From Mytilus galloprovincialis (taxonomy: Eukaryota; Mollusca; Bivalvia; Mytilida; Mytilidae), in contig NC_134845.1 in NCBI RefSeq assembly GCF_965363235.1, positions 20,276,524 through 20,340,523 of the forward strand: a stretch of 64,000 nt of DNA, read 5' to 3'. The notes beneath the pieces were generated by a model. It worked only from the letters and a program-made list of their open reading frames with translations. It did no database searches and was not told the origin of the DNA. A program made the position numbers and the translations under genes. Below, piece after piece: positions 23,261 to 36,000 of this stretch. Position 1 is the first letter of the stretch. The number at the start of each line of letters is the position of its first letter.

Positions 23261-23800
23261 AAATGAAGTAATAGCTGTTTTTATAAAGGATTTCTTAAAT
23301 CTTTGAAATTATATTTTATACAATTTATGTAGTTTAATTTAAATAAAGTATATAAAATAACATTAACATTTACTCAATCAACGGTTTTATTTCGAATTCG
23401 CTGTAATAATGCCGACGTGTTCGCAATTTCATCCCGTTCATATACTATACACAAATCAGACAAAACAACCGTGCTTACATCTCTGCATTTTGCATACACA
23501 AAATCGACATAACTCTGGAATCTTGTTACACAGTATGATATGCTAATGTTTTCCTTCCGAGTAATGTGAGAAAAAAAATCACATAGTTTACCTACTTTAA
23601 ATTAACCTTTTTTTCACATTCTAGTAACTAAAGTTCATTTTGAGACATTCACACAACATGTACTTCCAGTTAGCAAAATGGCAGACGCCACTTCTTGATC
23701 AGGAGGATCTTAAAGAGCAACTGATATCTTTTCCATTTGTGTGAAGTTAATGTTGCACATGCGTAATTTTTCTATTTAGTAATATGTTACTGTGCTTATC
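23260..23800. other. No gene seen
   Basis: AT-rich sequence with no exon, repeat family or hairpin that I recognise. Confidence 0.5.
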
Positions 23801-24615
23801 CAGTAACCTTTGAGGTATCACAACAGCAGTTGCTTGAACATTATAACAAATTGCAGTTAGATTTATTCTCTAACTAACTGATCGATTAGTAACATAGTTT
23901 AGCAGATTGCTCAAGTGAAAGGTTGTAAGTATGAAGTGAGTGCTGTGAAATGAAAATTAATACTAACAATTCAGTTCCAGTTAGATGATGTCTGTCATGA
24001 ATTTCAAACAAAATAATGACTTATCATAAAATGTGTCACTAATTCAGAAGGTCTAGCTTTTACAAGAAAACATTCATCATAAATAGATTTGATAGAATAA
24101 TAGTTCAAAACTTGTTTTGTAGGTCAATATTTTATAGCTTTGTTTTCTAAGATGACGTATTAAAGTATTTGTGATTTGGATAAAATTTTCGTTAAGACTT
24201 ACTGATCTGCTGGAATTAAGGGGGAATACTTTTTATTGAGTCCTTATATATTAAAAAAATATAGAATAACACCAGGCTTATGAGTTTGCTTACAAAAGAT
24301 TCATCAAGACGACTTGAATAAAAAAAAATGAACTGCAAATTAGTACAGTTTTACAGCATTGAGAACAAAAAAAAATAAGAAAGGTTTTGACAAATAATGC
24401 TTATACTTGTTATATAATTCTGGGTAGTAAAAACTCATAAGGAGTAAATTGAATAATTTAAAGTTTTACAAAACAGTTAATCTATAATACTACCATACCA
24501 ATAAAATACATGTCAATAAAGATTTGGTGACTTTAGGCAGGACAATACCTACTTACTTTATAAAGGAATTTGAAATATTCATAGAACTTTGAATGTGTTC
24601 CACAAAATTATTTAA

Positions 24616-25207
24616 GGTAGATTCATGGTATGCCGCAATCTTGGATTGTACAATCACAGTACAAAATCGGTCTAGTTATTTGCCCAAATCAGCAAATTTG
24701 GAAACAGATTTGCAATTTAATGGTTAGACTGTTTATTTATATAAAGAAAACTTGCTAATTTATTGTATAATTCAAAATATTTTAACAAATATCAACCTTT
24801 TTGGTTTTTAAAATCATTTTTTTTCAAATGAGCCATTTAAGGGGAGATAACTCTTTTAGCACAAAATTTATACTGGGCTAATAGGGAAATTTTTTATTTT
24901 TACTTGTGGCAAGAAAACAAGTTCGGTGACACCATGTTTTCTTTTTATTTTCTTAAAACATATTATAAAACCTATCTTCTCACAATTTTTTTCAAAATTC
25001 TATCTCATAGAATTTTTTTATTCAGTGTTATGTGTTTTTTAATGAACAAACTAACCAAATTTAGGCAATTTTCAACGACTCATAGCTTGAAAAATAGCAC
25101 GGTGACCCATACTTTTTATTATATTTTTGAAAACAGCATAGGAAAATCTTCATTTTGTCAAATTATAAGAAAATTCTGTCTCAAAAAACATTTACTTATG
25201 ATCTACC
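24616..25207. mobile_element. TTAA MITE of 592 bp
   Basis: The ends are GGTAGATT and, inverted, GGTAGATC, flanked by TTAA (24612-24615 and 25208-25211). The sequence around it is duplicated just downstream: TTTGAATGTGTTCCACA and ATATAAACAATAAATTA occur near 24590 and 25219, and again near 25327 and 25380 without the element. That second copy is an empty-site relative. A 105-codon frame inside (24904-25221) looks like AT-rich chance sequence. Confidence 0.7.
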
Positions 25208-25609
25208 TTAAGCAATTTTAATCATATAAACAATAAATTACAGTGTTCTTTTAAGAAGAAAGGATAATAGCTACATGTAGTTTAATAATCAGGGAAATAA
25301 TGTAATTTGAAATATTCATAGAACTTTGAATGTGTTCCACATAATCATTTAATCAGTTTTGTTTTCCAAATTTTAACCATATAAACAATAAATTATAGTG
25401 TTCTTTTAAGAACAAAGGATAATAGCTAGTTTAATAATCAGGGAAATAATGTAACAAACAAATTACTTATAAAATGACAATAGTTGATATTTGTTAGATA
25501 GAACAATATTTTGCTGATTTGATGGTAATCAATATTAGTAGCAGATTAAAACAATTGCAATTACGCACAACTTGGTGTAGGAAAACGGAGCTATAAATTA
25601 TAGACTTAC

Positions 25610-25800
25610 AAAACAACGTTTGAACTAATAAAATTACCGGTACCAATTTTCTAGCACCAGATGCGCATTTCGACAATACATGTCTCTTCAGTGATGCTCG
25701 TGGCCAAAATATTTGAAATCCAAAGCTTATATAAAAGATGAAGAGCTATAATCCAAAAGGTCCAAAAAGTATAGCCAAATTCGTGAAAGGAATCAGAGCT
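25610..25800 (-). repeat. Copy of the GACGAAACGCGCGTC module
   Basis: The stretch contains ACCGGTACCAATTTTCTAGC, CACCAGATGCGCATTTCGAC and CTCTTCAGTGATGCTCGTGG, a diverged inverted copy of the module found intact at 42048-42122. Confidence 0.6.
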
Positions 25801-26464
25801 TTGCATGAGGGAGATACATTCCTTATTATCTTTTTGATCTATTTGTGATAAGTTTACATGTCACAGTATGACCTTCTAAATCAGCGACTTATATTATGAT
25901 AAGTCATCATTTGGTTTGAAATTCATGACAAAAACATCATCTAACTAGATCTGGATGCTAAGTATTAATTCTTATTTCATACTAACACCCTTTCAATTGA
26001 GCAATCTGCTAAAATAATTTACCAGTTGATCAGTTAGTTGGAGAAAAAATCTAACTGCAATTTGATAAACTGTTTTAGACATTGCTATTGTGTTACCACA
26101 AAGGTTACAATGAGCTCTTTAACTTGTTTGGTTTGTTTTTTTGTTGTTTACCGTAATTAGTCATAGTGATATGGTTAGTTTCTACTTTAAGCTTCGAATG
26201 GTCCTTAGGTAATCTATGCTTCTTTTTTTTTCTACCTATTTGTAAAAATCATTTTCATAACATATGTCGTCAATTGAATCAAACTCAACGAAGACAATAA
26301 TGTTGGCCTATACAGGTACATTAACGAATTACTAACGTTTGAAAACACTTAAATTTGTCATTTTAAAATTATTTTATTTAAACTTACAAAGCAAACAACT
26401 ATAATGACAAGTATGCGGCACCAAAGGAAATAATTGAAATTTTTAATATAGTTATTTGTCAATG

Positions 26465-26470
26465 TTTATT
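26465..26470 (-). promoter_or_regulatory. Candidate polyadenylation signal of gene 2
   Basis: AATAAA on the minus strand, about 390 bp past the stop codon of gene 2 and beyond the pogo-like MITE. It is the first clear signal downstream, but its use is inferred. Confidence 0.35.
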
Positions 26471-26663
26471 ATCACACTTTGCACCATTGTATATGTTTAG
26501 ATCTGATAGATATATATTTATAATGACGCACTCAAACTATTTAATTATCAATTGACTGAATATGATTGATATTATCAGTTTACAACAAGAAAAAAATTTT
26601 CAAAGTCAATCCATAAGCAAGAAATCATTGGTAAATGTTATAATCGAATCATATTTACGATTA

Positions 26664-26841
26664 CAGTGCAACCTGGCTTATACGACACCTGAGTATTCCA
26701 ACATCCTGCTTTAACCGACACATTTTCTTGGTACCAAAATCTGTATATCATTACAGAAAAAAAACTGTTTATCCAACAACCTGCTTAATACGACATTTTG
26801 TTTCTGGTCCCCCAGTGTGTCGGATAAGACAGGTTACACTG
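26664..26841. mobile_element. pogo/Tc-like MITE in the gene 2 3' UTR
   Basis: The ends CAGTGCAACCTGGCTTATAC and, inverted, CAGTGTAACCTGTCTTATCC are flanked by TA on both sides (26662-26663 and 26842-26843). This is the end type and TA target of pogo/Tigger-related elements. It is 178 bp long and non-coding. Its edge lies about 15 bp from the gene 2 stop codon, so it should be part of the transcript. Confidence 0.75.
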
Positions 26842-26856
26842 TATTTACATTCCTTT

Positions 26857-27067
26857 TCAATAAGATCTATTTTTGAACAAATTTACGACTGTTACAACAG
26901 ACGATACATCTGAGAAATTATCTTGACTGTTTGGTGTGTCATTCCAAAAGCTTAGTTTGCTGGTGATAATTGCCTTTAGACTGTGAATGCTTCTAGGACT
27001 ATTTGTATATTGTGAGGCATGGCTGGTACTGGCGCTGTCTTTATCTGTTTTCATCCCTTTTCGTCGC
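26857..27067 (-). CDS. Gene 2 exon 8, cytoplasmic tail
   Basis: After the acceptor TAATTTTCAG the exon completes the split Arg codon left by exon 7 and encodes RRKGMKTDKDSASTSHASQ. It ends in NLFKNRSY and TGA. The basic cluster directly after the membrane span is a typical stop-transfer signal. The tail is rich in Ser, Asn and Thr. No ITAM or ITIM motif is seen. Confidence 0.75.
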
Positions 27068-30000
27068 CTGAAAATTAGTGTGATGAATTACTCATTATAT
27101 TCATGCGTAACAAATATTTTAGTTACGGAAGTATTGGCAAATATGATAAATGGGCCATTGTCAATACCAAAGGTGGTTTCGTTGGACGATTGATCTAAGT
27201 AGTTCAACTACAGTATCGTTAGTATGTCAACACAGAGTTTGATAGCTGTGCTGCACCTCAAACCGTAGTTGTATGGCCGAATTTAAAAGGTACGTTTCGG
27301 GTTCTTCGCCAATAAAAACTAATTGAAACGAGATTAGTGCCGACCGTGGCTTTGAACAACAGTCAATTAATGAATAATTTAATCAATTGTCAATATCATG
27401 TTGACTATCATTTTAATAGCTATGAATCGAAACAACATATAAAAAGTAAAATTATAAAGATACTGAACTTTAAGGAAAATTCAAAACGGAAAGCCCTTTA
27501 TCAAAAGATCAAACACATCAAAGGAATGGATAACAACTTTCGCATACCTGACATGGTACAGGCATATGTTAAAAATGACGGATTAAACCTGGTTTTATAG
27601 CTAGCTAAACCTTTCACGTGTATGACAGTCGCATCCAATTACACTATATTGACAACGATGTGTGAACAAAACAAACACATGTAATACGTAAAAATGTCAA
27701 AAATAGTGGTCAGGATCGTGTAATAATCTTAACCACTGTAAAACAAACAAATATGTTACAAAAATGCACTAAAATGCATAGAGACAAAGCACTTACATTA
27801 GAAAAAAATAAAGACAAGAATACAAACTTACCATAGAACAATAACACAATGCCGAGATGTATAAGTATTTATTTTATATCCTATACATTTCTCGGAATGT
27901 GATTAGTTAAAAGCGTCCTTGTGGAGACCGTGTATATTTGATATTAGGTTAGTAGGGAGGCGGGGCTTATCTCATACACGGTTAGTAGTGGTGTTACGTC
28001 CCTTTATATTCCATATAAGGTAGTAAGCAGGCGGGGCTTATTTCATTCACGGTTAGTAGTGGTGTTACGTCCCTTTATTAAAACAAAACTACTGATGATT
28101 AAGATTGAAATAAATCAATTAAAAACATTTAAACCTAACAAGTTGCTATTGTTTGTTGGTATCTGATTTTGTAAGATCAGTGGAAGTAGTTTCTTAATGC
28201 TAACAGTATTGAAGACTTGCTCATTTAGATAGGTCTAAATTTTGCACGCTAAGATAGTCGGTAAGATAAATTCGTTACATAGTGTGCTAGTGACCTACTA
28301 CGGTATATATGGGATCAGTAAATTCCATATGATCCCATATACACCGTATTAGGTCACTAGCACACTATGTAGCTAATAATATTCTTCGTTCCTCTATTAA
28401 AATTGATTTGTTTTATTTTACATTTTCCTAATGTTAATTGGTTGGGGTTTTTTTGGAGAGGGGGGGGGGGTATGTGACTGACCAAAATGTGTATAGAATA
28501 GTTGAAACAAATTCATCACGAGTTTTATCATTGACGTAAATTAATGAATTGCTAGAAGGATACACATAATACCTGGTGTAGCATACTGCTAACGTTACCA
28601 AGCTTATGACAATAAAACATCCGATTAGAGGAAGGATAATTACTATGGTGTTAGTCTTGGTATCTGAAAATAATATAGAAATTGTAAATAAAAAAGAATA
28701 TATTGTGCAGTAGAAATCTATATTAATACACAATTATTCGTTAATCGTTGTCCTTAAATGTAAATGATAAACACATACTAGAATTTCAGTTACTACCAGT
28801 TTAAAAAGCAATTTATATTCAAATTCATAAATTATTGTTTTAGCTTGTCGTTCGACATACAAACTTAGGTTCGATAGGATATCAAAATGTTGTTTGAAAA
28901 CGTGTATAGTGACTTGAATTCAGAAGTTAACTCATAGCCAAAGCTAAATTTTAAGACACAGACGTGTATTAATCTGTAAAATACCTGCTGTTTTCATTGT
29001 TGTTGTTCTTCGGTTTGCATGTTTTGTCGACTTTTATATTATTTGTTTGTGCGTTCCATTTGTGTTTTTGTTGTATTGCTCTCATGTAGTGTAATCATAT
29101 AAGCGAATGTTTTTAACATTGTCATAAAAGATGGAGGTTTGACTATATAAAACCAGTTTCAACTCATCATTTTTTTTTTCTAAAAATGTCCTTTTTCAAG
29201 TCAGGAATATAGCAGTTGTTACCAAAAAGATCGATTATATGTATGTTGGCGTTTGTTTTTGTGGCAGCTTAGTCTTCCTGTTATTCCTTTGTTTTCGTCT
29301 TTAAATTGATGTGTTTCTCTGGGTTTCAGTTTGTGACCCGGATTTGTTTACTCCCAAATCGATTAATGACTTTTGAACAGCGGTATACTTTATTTATGCA
29401 TCTAGTTCTAGCAACCTTCCTTACAGTAGCATACGTTTATATACAACAAGGGTTTATAAACACTCCTACCATCTTTGGTGGGTTTTGGTTGACGCTGATC
29501 ACTGCTACATACAGCCAATAGTTGTTCATTCTGATTATCACAATCAGACGTCAAATAACAACGTGACCCGTGACACTTCTTACACTGAATTACCGACTTG
29601 GTGTCAACAGATATTCCTGTCACAGATTGAAAAGAATAATCATGTTATTCGTCTGGGTTTTTTATTCAATATTGTGAAAATGAACAAAAGGTACATGCAT
29701 ATTTGTATCAAAAATTTGAATCATCCAAATTATATATCATTATACGACTAAAGGTTAGCCTTATGAAATGATGAGTTAAACTTACTTGTTTTTTTTTTTT
29801 TTTTTTTTATTACTATTATTTTATGCTTCAACCACCTTAATACCACTCACCTTGAATATGATTAGATAATATGTCTACAATCATTTGACAAAGAGCAAAG
29901 CCCATACCGCATAGTCATCCATAAAAGGCCCCGATAAGACAATATAAAACAATTCAAACGAGAAAACTAACGGCCTTATTTATATGAAAAAAATGAACGA

Positions 30001-33000
30001 AAAACAAATATGTAATACATAAACAAAAGACAACCACTGAACTACATATTGTACAGGCTCCTGACTGACTTGGGACAGACACATACATAAATAATTTGGC
30101 GTTTGGTTAAACATGTTAGCGGAATCCCAACTCACCCCCTAACCTGGGACAGTGGTATAACAGTACAACATAAGTTTTTATTTGGAATTTGATCGATTTT
30201 CCCATTGTCCATCCCGTTTTTCAAATATTTTCTTAAATAAGTAATTTTATTGTGTTTTTTTTTAATATACTGGGTGATTTGTTTTGACTAACAAGGCTAT
30301 TTTGTGCTTAGCTTAGTTGACCCCTTTTCTAGGCCAAGCTATTGTATTATGTTATATATTATGTAATATGTTATTATAGTGTCTATGTATTTCATTCATT
30401 ATTATCGTGTTGTACAGATGTATAATATATATTTTGTATTTTGATATGAAAGATTTTGTAACAAATAAGTAAAAATTCTGAAATTTACTTTCTAGGTTCT
30501 CCGTTCATATATACATTGCACATACGATATAAAAAAAAACTACTAGTCGGATTCTGACACTTACAACATATCAGATGGTTTGTTACGGTTGTAGGAAGAT
30601 TGCATAAATATTTATATTTCAATTGTTCTTCAATAGATCTAGTTATTATGACAGAAGTGCCATCATCAGGGGTGCAACCGTCAATTTTATGTTAAAGTCT
30701 TTAATTTTGATCTATTAAGCATTCTAGTATCTTCTATACTCTTATGTTGGATATACGCCACTATTAGTTCTGTATTGAATAATTTGAAAATGGACGTCGT
30801 ACTAAATGTCAAATCATCTATACTATTAAACGAGAAGACCTCATTTTTGGTGTCGCTTTTCTTATTTCCACAATAAATTAATCAACACGACTCTGTGTCC
30901 TATATATACAGTGCATAGTCGCATTTGTCATCCATTCATATGAATATTCAGATTGAGTTATTTTGGGAGAAAAACGAGAAAAAAGGCATCCGGATATTGT
31001 CTCGTCATTGGACGAAATTTTAAGTCAGATTATACTTCCGGTTTGCGTTTTTCTGTATACTTTGAACAAACAAATAGTACGAATAAAGTGTATTTTAATT
31101 CTGTTCAGAGTTTATTAAATGGAGAGGGTCTGTATACTATGTCAATTGACCACCATGGATCGATTACTAAACTAAGAATTGAAAGTGAATACACTTTATT
31201 TATATAGTAATATACAGATAAGCGCTAAAATCATTCATGTGAACTTTTGATACCTTTTCTGAAATTCTCCTTTCATTAAATATTTTACAAAATTCATTGA
31301 TTACAAAAAAATGATGTGGTATGATTGCCATGTTGAGACAACTCTCCACAAGAGACCAAAATGACACAGACATTTACGACTATAGGTCACCGTACGGCCT
31401 TCTACAACGAGCAAAGCCCATACCGCATACTCAGCTTTAAAAGGCCCCGAAATGACGATGTAAAAAAATTCAAACGAGAAAACTAGCGGCCTTATTTATG
31501 TACAAAAAAGGAACGAAAAACAAATATGTAACACACAAACAAACGACAACCACTGAACTACAGGCTCCTTACTTAAATGTTCATAACATACTAAATGTAT
31601 GTTCATATTGAAATTGATAGAAAACCAAAAATTGGGAATTTTGGAAATGAAGGAGAAGGTATACAACTTCTAACAACACTTTACATACTTTTTAACTCCG
31701 CTCTGAATGCCCGCGATTTCGCGGGTGTGTTCTAGTATAATTAAACTAAAGAGTTGATATCACACAAAAAAAAAATAGAACTAGGATTGGTCGTAAGTCA
31801 TGAACAATTCAGTATACTTAGTAAGTTTTTTTGTGAAACCGACTCCAGTTCGTTTACATAATTGTTTTTTTTTAAATCGTGTCAATATATTCCGATAAGA
31901 TTGTAAGATGATAGTCTTACTTTTTGTTTTGCAACTCAAAAATAGGCCTAAAAAATACGACTATTTGAAATGATATCAATACCTAACCCATTAAGGTGAA
32001 GCATTTAACTTCTTAATGTACTGTTTAGTAATACTATCAATCATATCCTTAATTGGACAGGCATGTTGTCTACAAAATAAGTTTTCAGCATGCCACATTT
32101 GGTATGAAAAAGCTTATTTTAGACATTATTTTGTTCTCTTCTTGAATTTGTATGAAATATTCCTCACTAGACGTACCATCATACAAATAATTCAAAAAAC
32201 AATTCCAATGGTCCATCATGCAATTCAAAAACCATTAACTGGTATTCAATGCAAATATTAACAATAATAGAGGCGGTAATTAGCAAAACAGAATTTGTAG
32301 CGGAAAGGCCGATTTAAGTGCCATATAAAAAAAAGTAAATTAAACAACGGAAATTCCAAAACTGACAGATGGCAAATTCAAAATCTCACACACATTTGAC
32401 AGATGGAAAATAACAGTCATATTTCTGACTTTGTACTAGCAATTCCTTATGAAGACAATGGTGGATGGAAATTGTAGTTTGTAAATTATTGGTTTATATA
32501 GGGGGCATGTTATGGCATCTACCTAAAACTAAAGCTCCAGTTGTGGTAAGCAACCATCCGTCTCAGTAAATCAAGTCGTACGGTAACCTATAGTTGTTTA
32601 TTTCTGTGTCATTTGGTCTCTTGTGGAGAGTTGTCTCATAGGCAATCATACCACATTTTCTTTTTTTACATTTGTCAGATAGCTATTCTTCTGCATTTAA
32701 TAATCCTATCAATTGCTATTTTGTTTTATTGTTATTCGTTTTAATTGTTTGATATGTTATTGAAAAACCAAAGATTTAAATGTGTGCAACCACGCAAATA
32801 AGTAAACTCGAAGTAAAGCAAATTTTCATCGGTATTTTAAGGTACCTGTAACTGATTGTAAATAAATTAATACCTGTGTCTGATGATAGATAAATTTGTC
32901 TTGCTACACCAATCCAATGCCAGAGGCTGGTTTTCCCTTTAAATGTAGATCTATTGATCATTTTCTCGGCTTCTATTATAGTAGAAATGTTTCCATACAG

Positions 33001-36000
33001 GTAAGAGTCCATATCTCTTTTGCATCTATCAAGTGAATCGCTCCATGTGCCATATTCTTTTAATTTGACGAATTCATTCTTGTCTTCTTAAAAAAGATAA
33101 ACATTTTTTATCATTATACTAATTATAAGTTTTAGCGTTCTTGCTTACTAAAATTCTAATTAGTATAAATGTAATCATAGTTCAGTATAATGTCAAAAGT
33201 GTTTCACCTATTTAAAATTTCCCCAATATTTTTAAATAAAAACAAAACACTCACGTTTTGTCCAAATGTTGCATTGGAAAAAAGTCGCAATCAAAGCAGG
33301 AATGTATGTGGACTGCGTGCAATCCTATCGAGTACGTGCATGAATCTGTTGGATCTTTTATATTTCAAAATTAAGAATTTGTAAATACAAATTGGAGTAG
33401 TCGTTTGTAATATAATAAAATTTTATTATTTTGAGTTCTTAAAAAACAAATGTCGTTAGAAATTATCGTCAATAGTACAGCTTCTGTACGGTATCTAGTT
33501 AGTTATCAAAGGTACCCGGATTATAATTCAGTACGCCAGGCGCGCGTTTCAAGCAATACAATAACAAAGTTGAAGAGCATTGAGGATCCAAAATTCCAAA
33601 AAATTGTTCCAGATACGGCTAAGCTTATCTATGCCTGTGATAAGAAAATCCTGAGTTTTTCGAAAAATTCAAAGTTTTTGTAAACAGGATATTTATAAAA
33701 ATGACCACAGTATTAATATCCATGGAGTGTTGAATACTTGGCTGGTAATATCCTCGGGGACGAAACGTCCATCAGCAGTGGCATCGACCCAGTAATGTAA
33801 ATAGTCAAAGGTACCAGGATTATAGTTTAATTATAAAATGACTTAGTGCACGTGACATGTATGGCGTATTTTCTGTGTTGATTATTTTCATTGAATGTTA
33901 GTACTTTCCATTTGATAAAAAGATATTTGTCAGTCCTAAGAACTGCAATGAACCTTATGAACAACTGCTGACTTGTCTGTACAATGTATTTCATTTCTCA
34001 TAATCAGTTACTGTACCATGACTTCCTCGGTCTGCGATGCACGCAATCCAGGTGATCTGAATTGTACTACCACTAATAAATTGTGAAACATGTTAAACAT
34101 ATTATTTGTAAACTGATCAACAATTTATCGACCAGCAATGTTATCGAAATTGAAAAAGAGTTTTACTATTTACACTTAGTACACACACTCCAATATACTC
34201 CCGAATAAAGATAAAATTAAATTAAATACAAAGTGTTGTGTTCAAAATGAACAATCTTCATGGAATGAATTATTCATAAACATTTTTTGGCGACGATGTG
34301 TAAGCTTGTATAATGATATGATAGGAATATATGTTATCGATAAAGAAATTAAGGCAACAGTAGTTAATGATCTATCCTTGTGAAGATACATTCACAATCG
34401 ATTAGGCGAAAACGAATCCGAGTATAATAAGAAAACCAAAACCGAGGGAAACATATCATAGAATACATACTTTTCTCTTGACAAATTCCTCCATGTAAAA
34501 CGTTATCACAATTCATAGGAATAAACTCGTATTTGTCAGGAGAGTCGGTAGTCCATAGGAAAACACATAATTTACTTTTTATGTAGTTACCTAAAACAGT
34601 AAGGTGTTCGTCGTTAATAAATTCAAGGCTGACACACTGCTCAAATTTTCAGTTTGTAACACAATATAACAAGATAAGAAGCGTTGATGTATGCTATTCG
34701 TTAAATTTAACTTTAAAAATTAAGTTTAACATGTAAATCACCTTTTACATTAAAACCAATAAGTTCTCTTCTAATCTGAAGTCATACAATGTAATGAGTA
34801 TTTCCAAGACAGTGTCGATTATATTGGAAATACATAGCAACAATATATCGTTCCTTATATTTCAAAGTCAATGTTCAATATAATGAAAACAATAACTTAT
34901 CGTAGATTTGATAATAAGGGACAGTATTTAGGTAGCAATACACAGTTAAGAAAAAGTACCTAAAATTGACACACCCTTTTCACCACCCTATTTGCTTGCA
35001 AATAGATAAGGCTTTATATTTGTGTTATGCATGTGTTATATATATGGAAAAAGCATCTTCCATACATTTTGATTTCCAATAGATAAAATGGTGAAATATA
35101 ATTTCTTTTTGGTGTAGACATGGCAACAATCTGCATTTATTCAATACACGATAGTGCATAAAGTGGGTAAAAATGTCAAACAGTTTCGTCCAATTGAGAA
35201 TTTCAAGTCATTAGAGTGATAAAATTCCTGACACCTTAGACATGTATCTATTGAGAGACCCAAACGAATCATACGTTGCTGCTCCCTTTTTTCATCAAAT
35301 TGAATTGAAAAAATCGAGGGCTAAATCTTTTTGAAAAACACTACAAGAATTTCTGGACCTTCGGACATGAACATGTGGACAATCAAATAGAAAAATGTCA
35401 TAATCAACACGAACAAACAATATTGATGTTCATGTAAACTCACTTGGAAGGCTATATTACTCTTGAACTATCAAGAATTAAAGTCATATGAAACATCAAA
35501 TTAAAAAACAATATACATATGGGTTTTTTATAACAAAATGAATAGTTGTCATTATTAAACATATGAACATATACTTTTTTCTGAAGAAAATTCTTTAATT
35601 TGTCCACATTTAGAAGAAGTCTACTTTTTTTAATTGCTTGCTTCCAGGAAGCAATTCGTCGACATATTTTTCGTATGCAAAGTGACCTTAGCGTGAACCT
35701 TCTCGTAAAAGTCCGGTGATCGCAGTACGCATGGGTCTGTCATTTTAATAAACTATTATCTGATTGTACATGTTAAACATGTGCTCCTATTCATACTTTT
35801 TTGTTGATTGTTTACTATAAGGTGACAACCGGTAAACCTCAGAATCAAAACACGGCATTTAATGAGCTGCCATATTTGTTAAACCATAACAGACAGAGAG
35901 AATAAAATTGACGATTATACGATATATTAGCGTAAAAAATTATAAAATCGTGCACAGAGGACCAAGTTTATGATAAATGCATGCATTGGTTCAAGAATTG

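Larger units (their letters stand above)
23803..26107. repeat. Inverted repeat pair of about 240 bp, 1.8 kb apart
   Basis: The left arm (about 23803-24060) has GTAACCTTTGAGGTATCACA, TTTAGCAGATTGCTCAAGTG and GTCATGAATTTCAAAC. The right arm (about 25870-26107) carries the reverse complement of these, ending in CACAAAGGTTAC. The arms have diverged moderately. The centre contains a TTAA MITE and a GACGAAACG module. It could be a long-inverted-repeat DNA element. No transposase was found. Confidence 0.65.
30817..31735. mobile_element. Non-autonomous Helitron, 919 bp
   Basis: The 5' end is TCTATACTATTAAACGAGAA, preceded by A. The 3' end is the hairpin CCCGCGATTTCGCGGG (31710-31725), ten bases before a terminal CTAG, followed by T. 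A 3' hairpin, a CTRR end and insertion between A and T are the known Helitron hallmarks. There is no Rep/helicase gene. An 84-codon frame (30953-31207) lies inside and has no recognised relatives. An R3 repeat is nested at 31304-31580. Confidence 0.8.

Noticed and set aside
24904-25221. A 105-codon plus-strand frame
   Set aside because: It is low-complexity Phe/Ile/Lys-rich sequence entirely within a TTAA MITE, with no recognisable motif.
27337-27600. An 87-codon plus-strand frame
   Set aside because: It lies within the R1 repeat family, recurs in part at 43801-43980 without the same frame, and is antisense to the retroelement tail.
28381-28440. Candidate last exon of gene 2 near 28.4 kb
   Set aside because: The short frames found there have weak acceptors. 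The exon at 26857-27067 has a strong acceptor, the right phase and a basic stop-transfer start.
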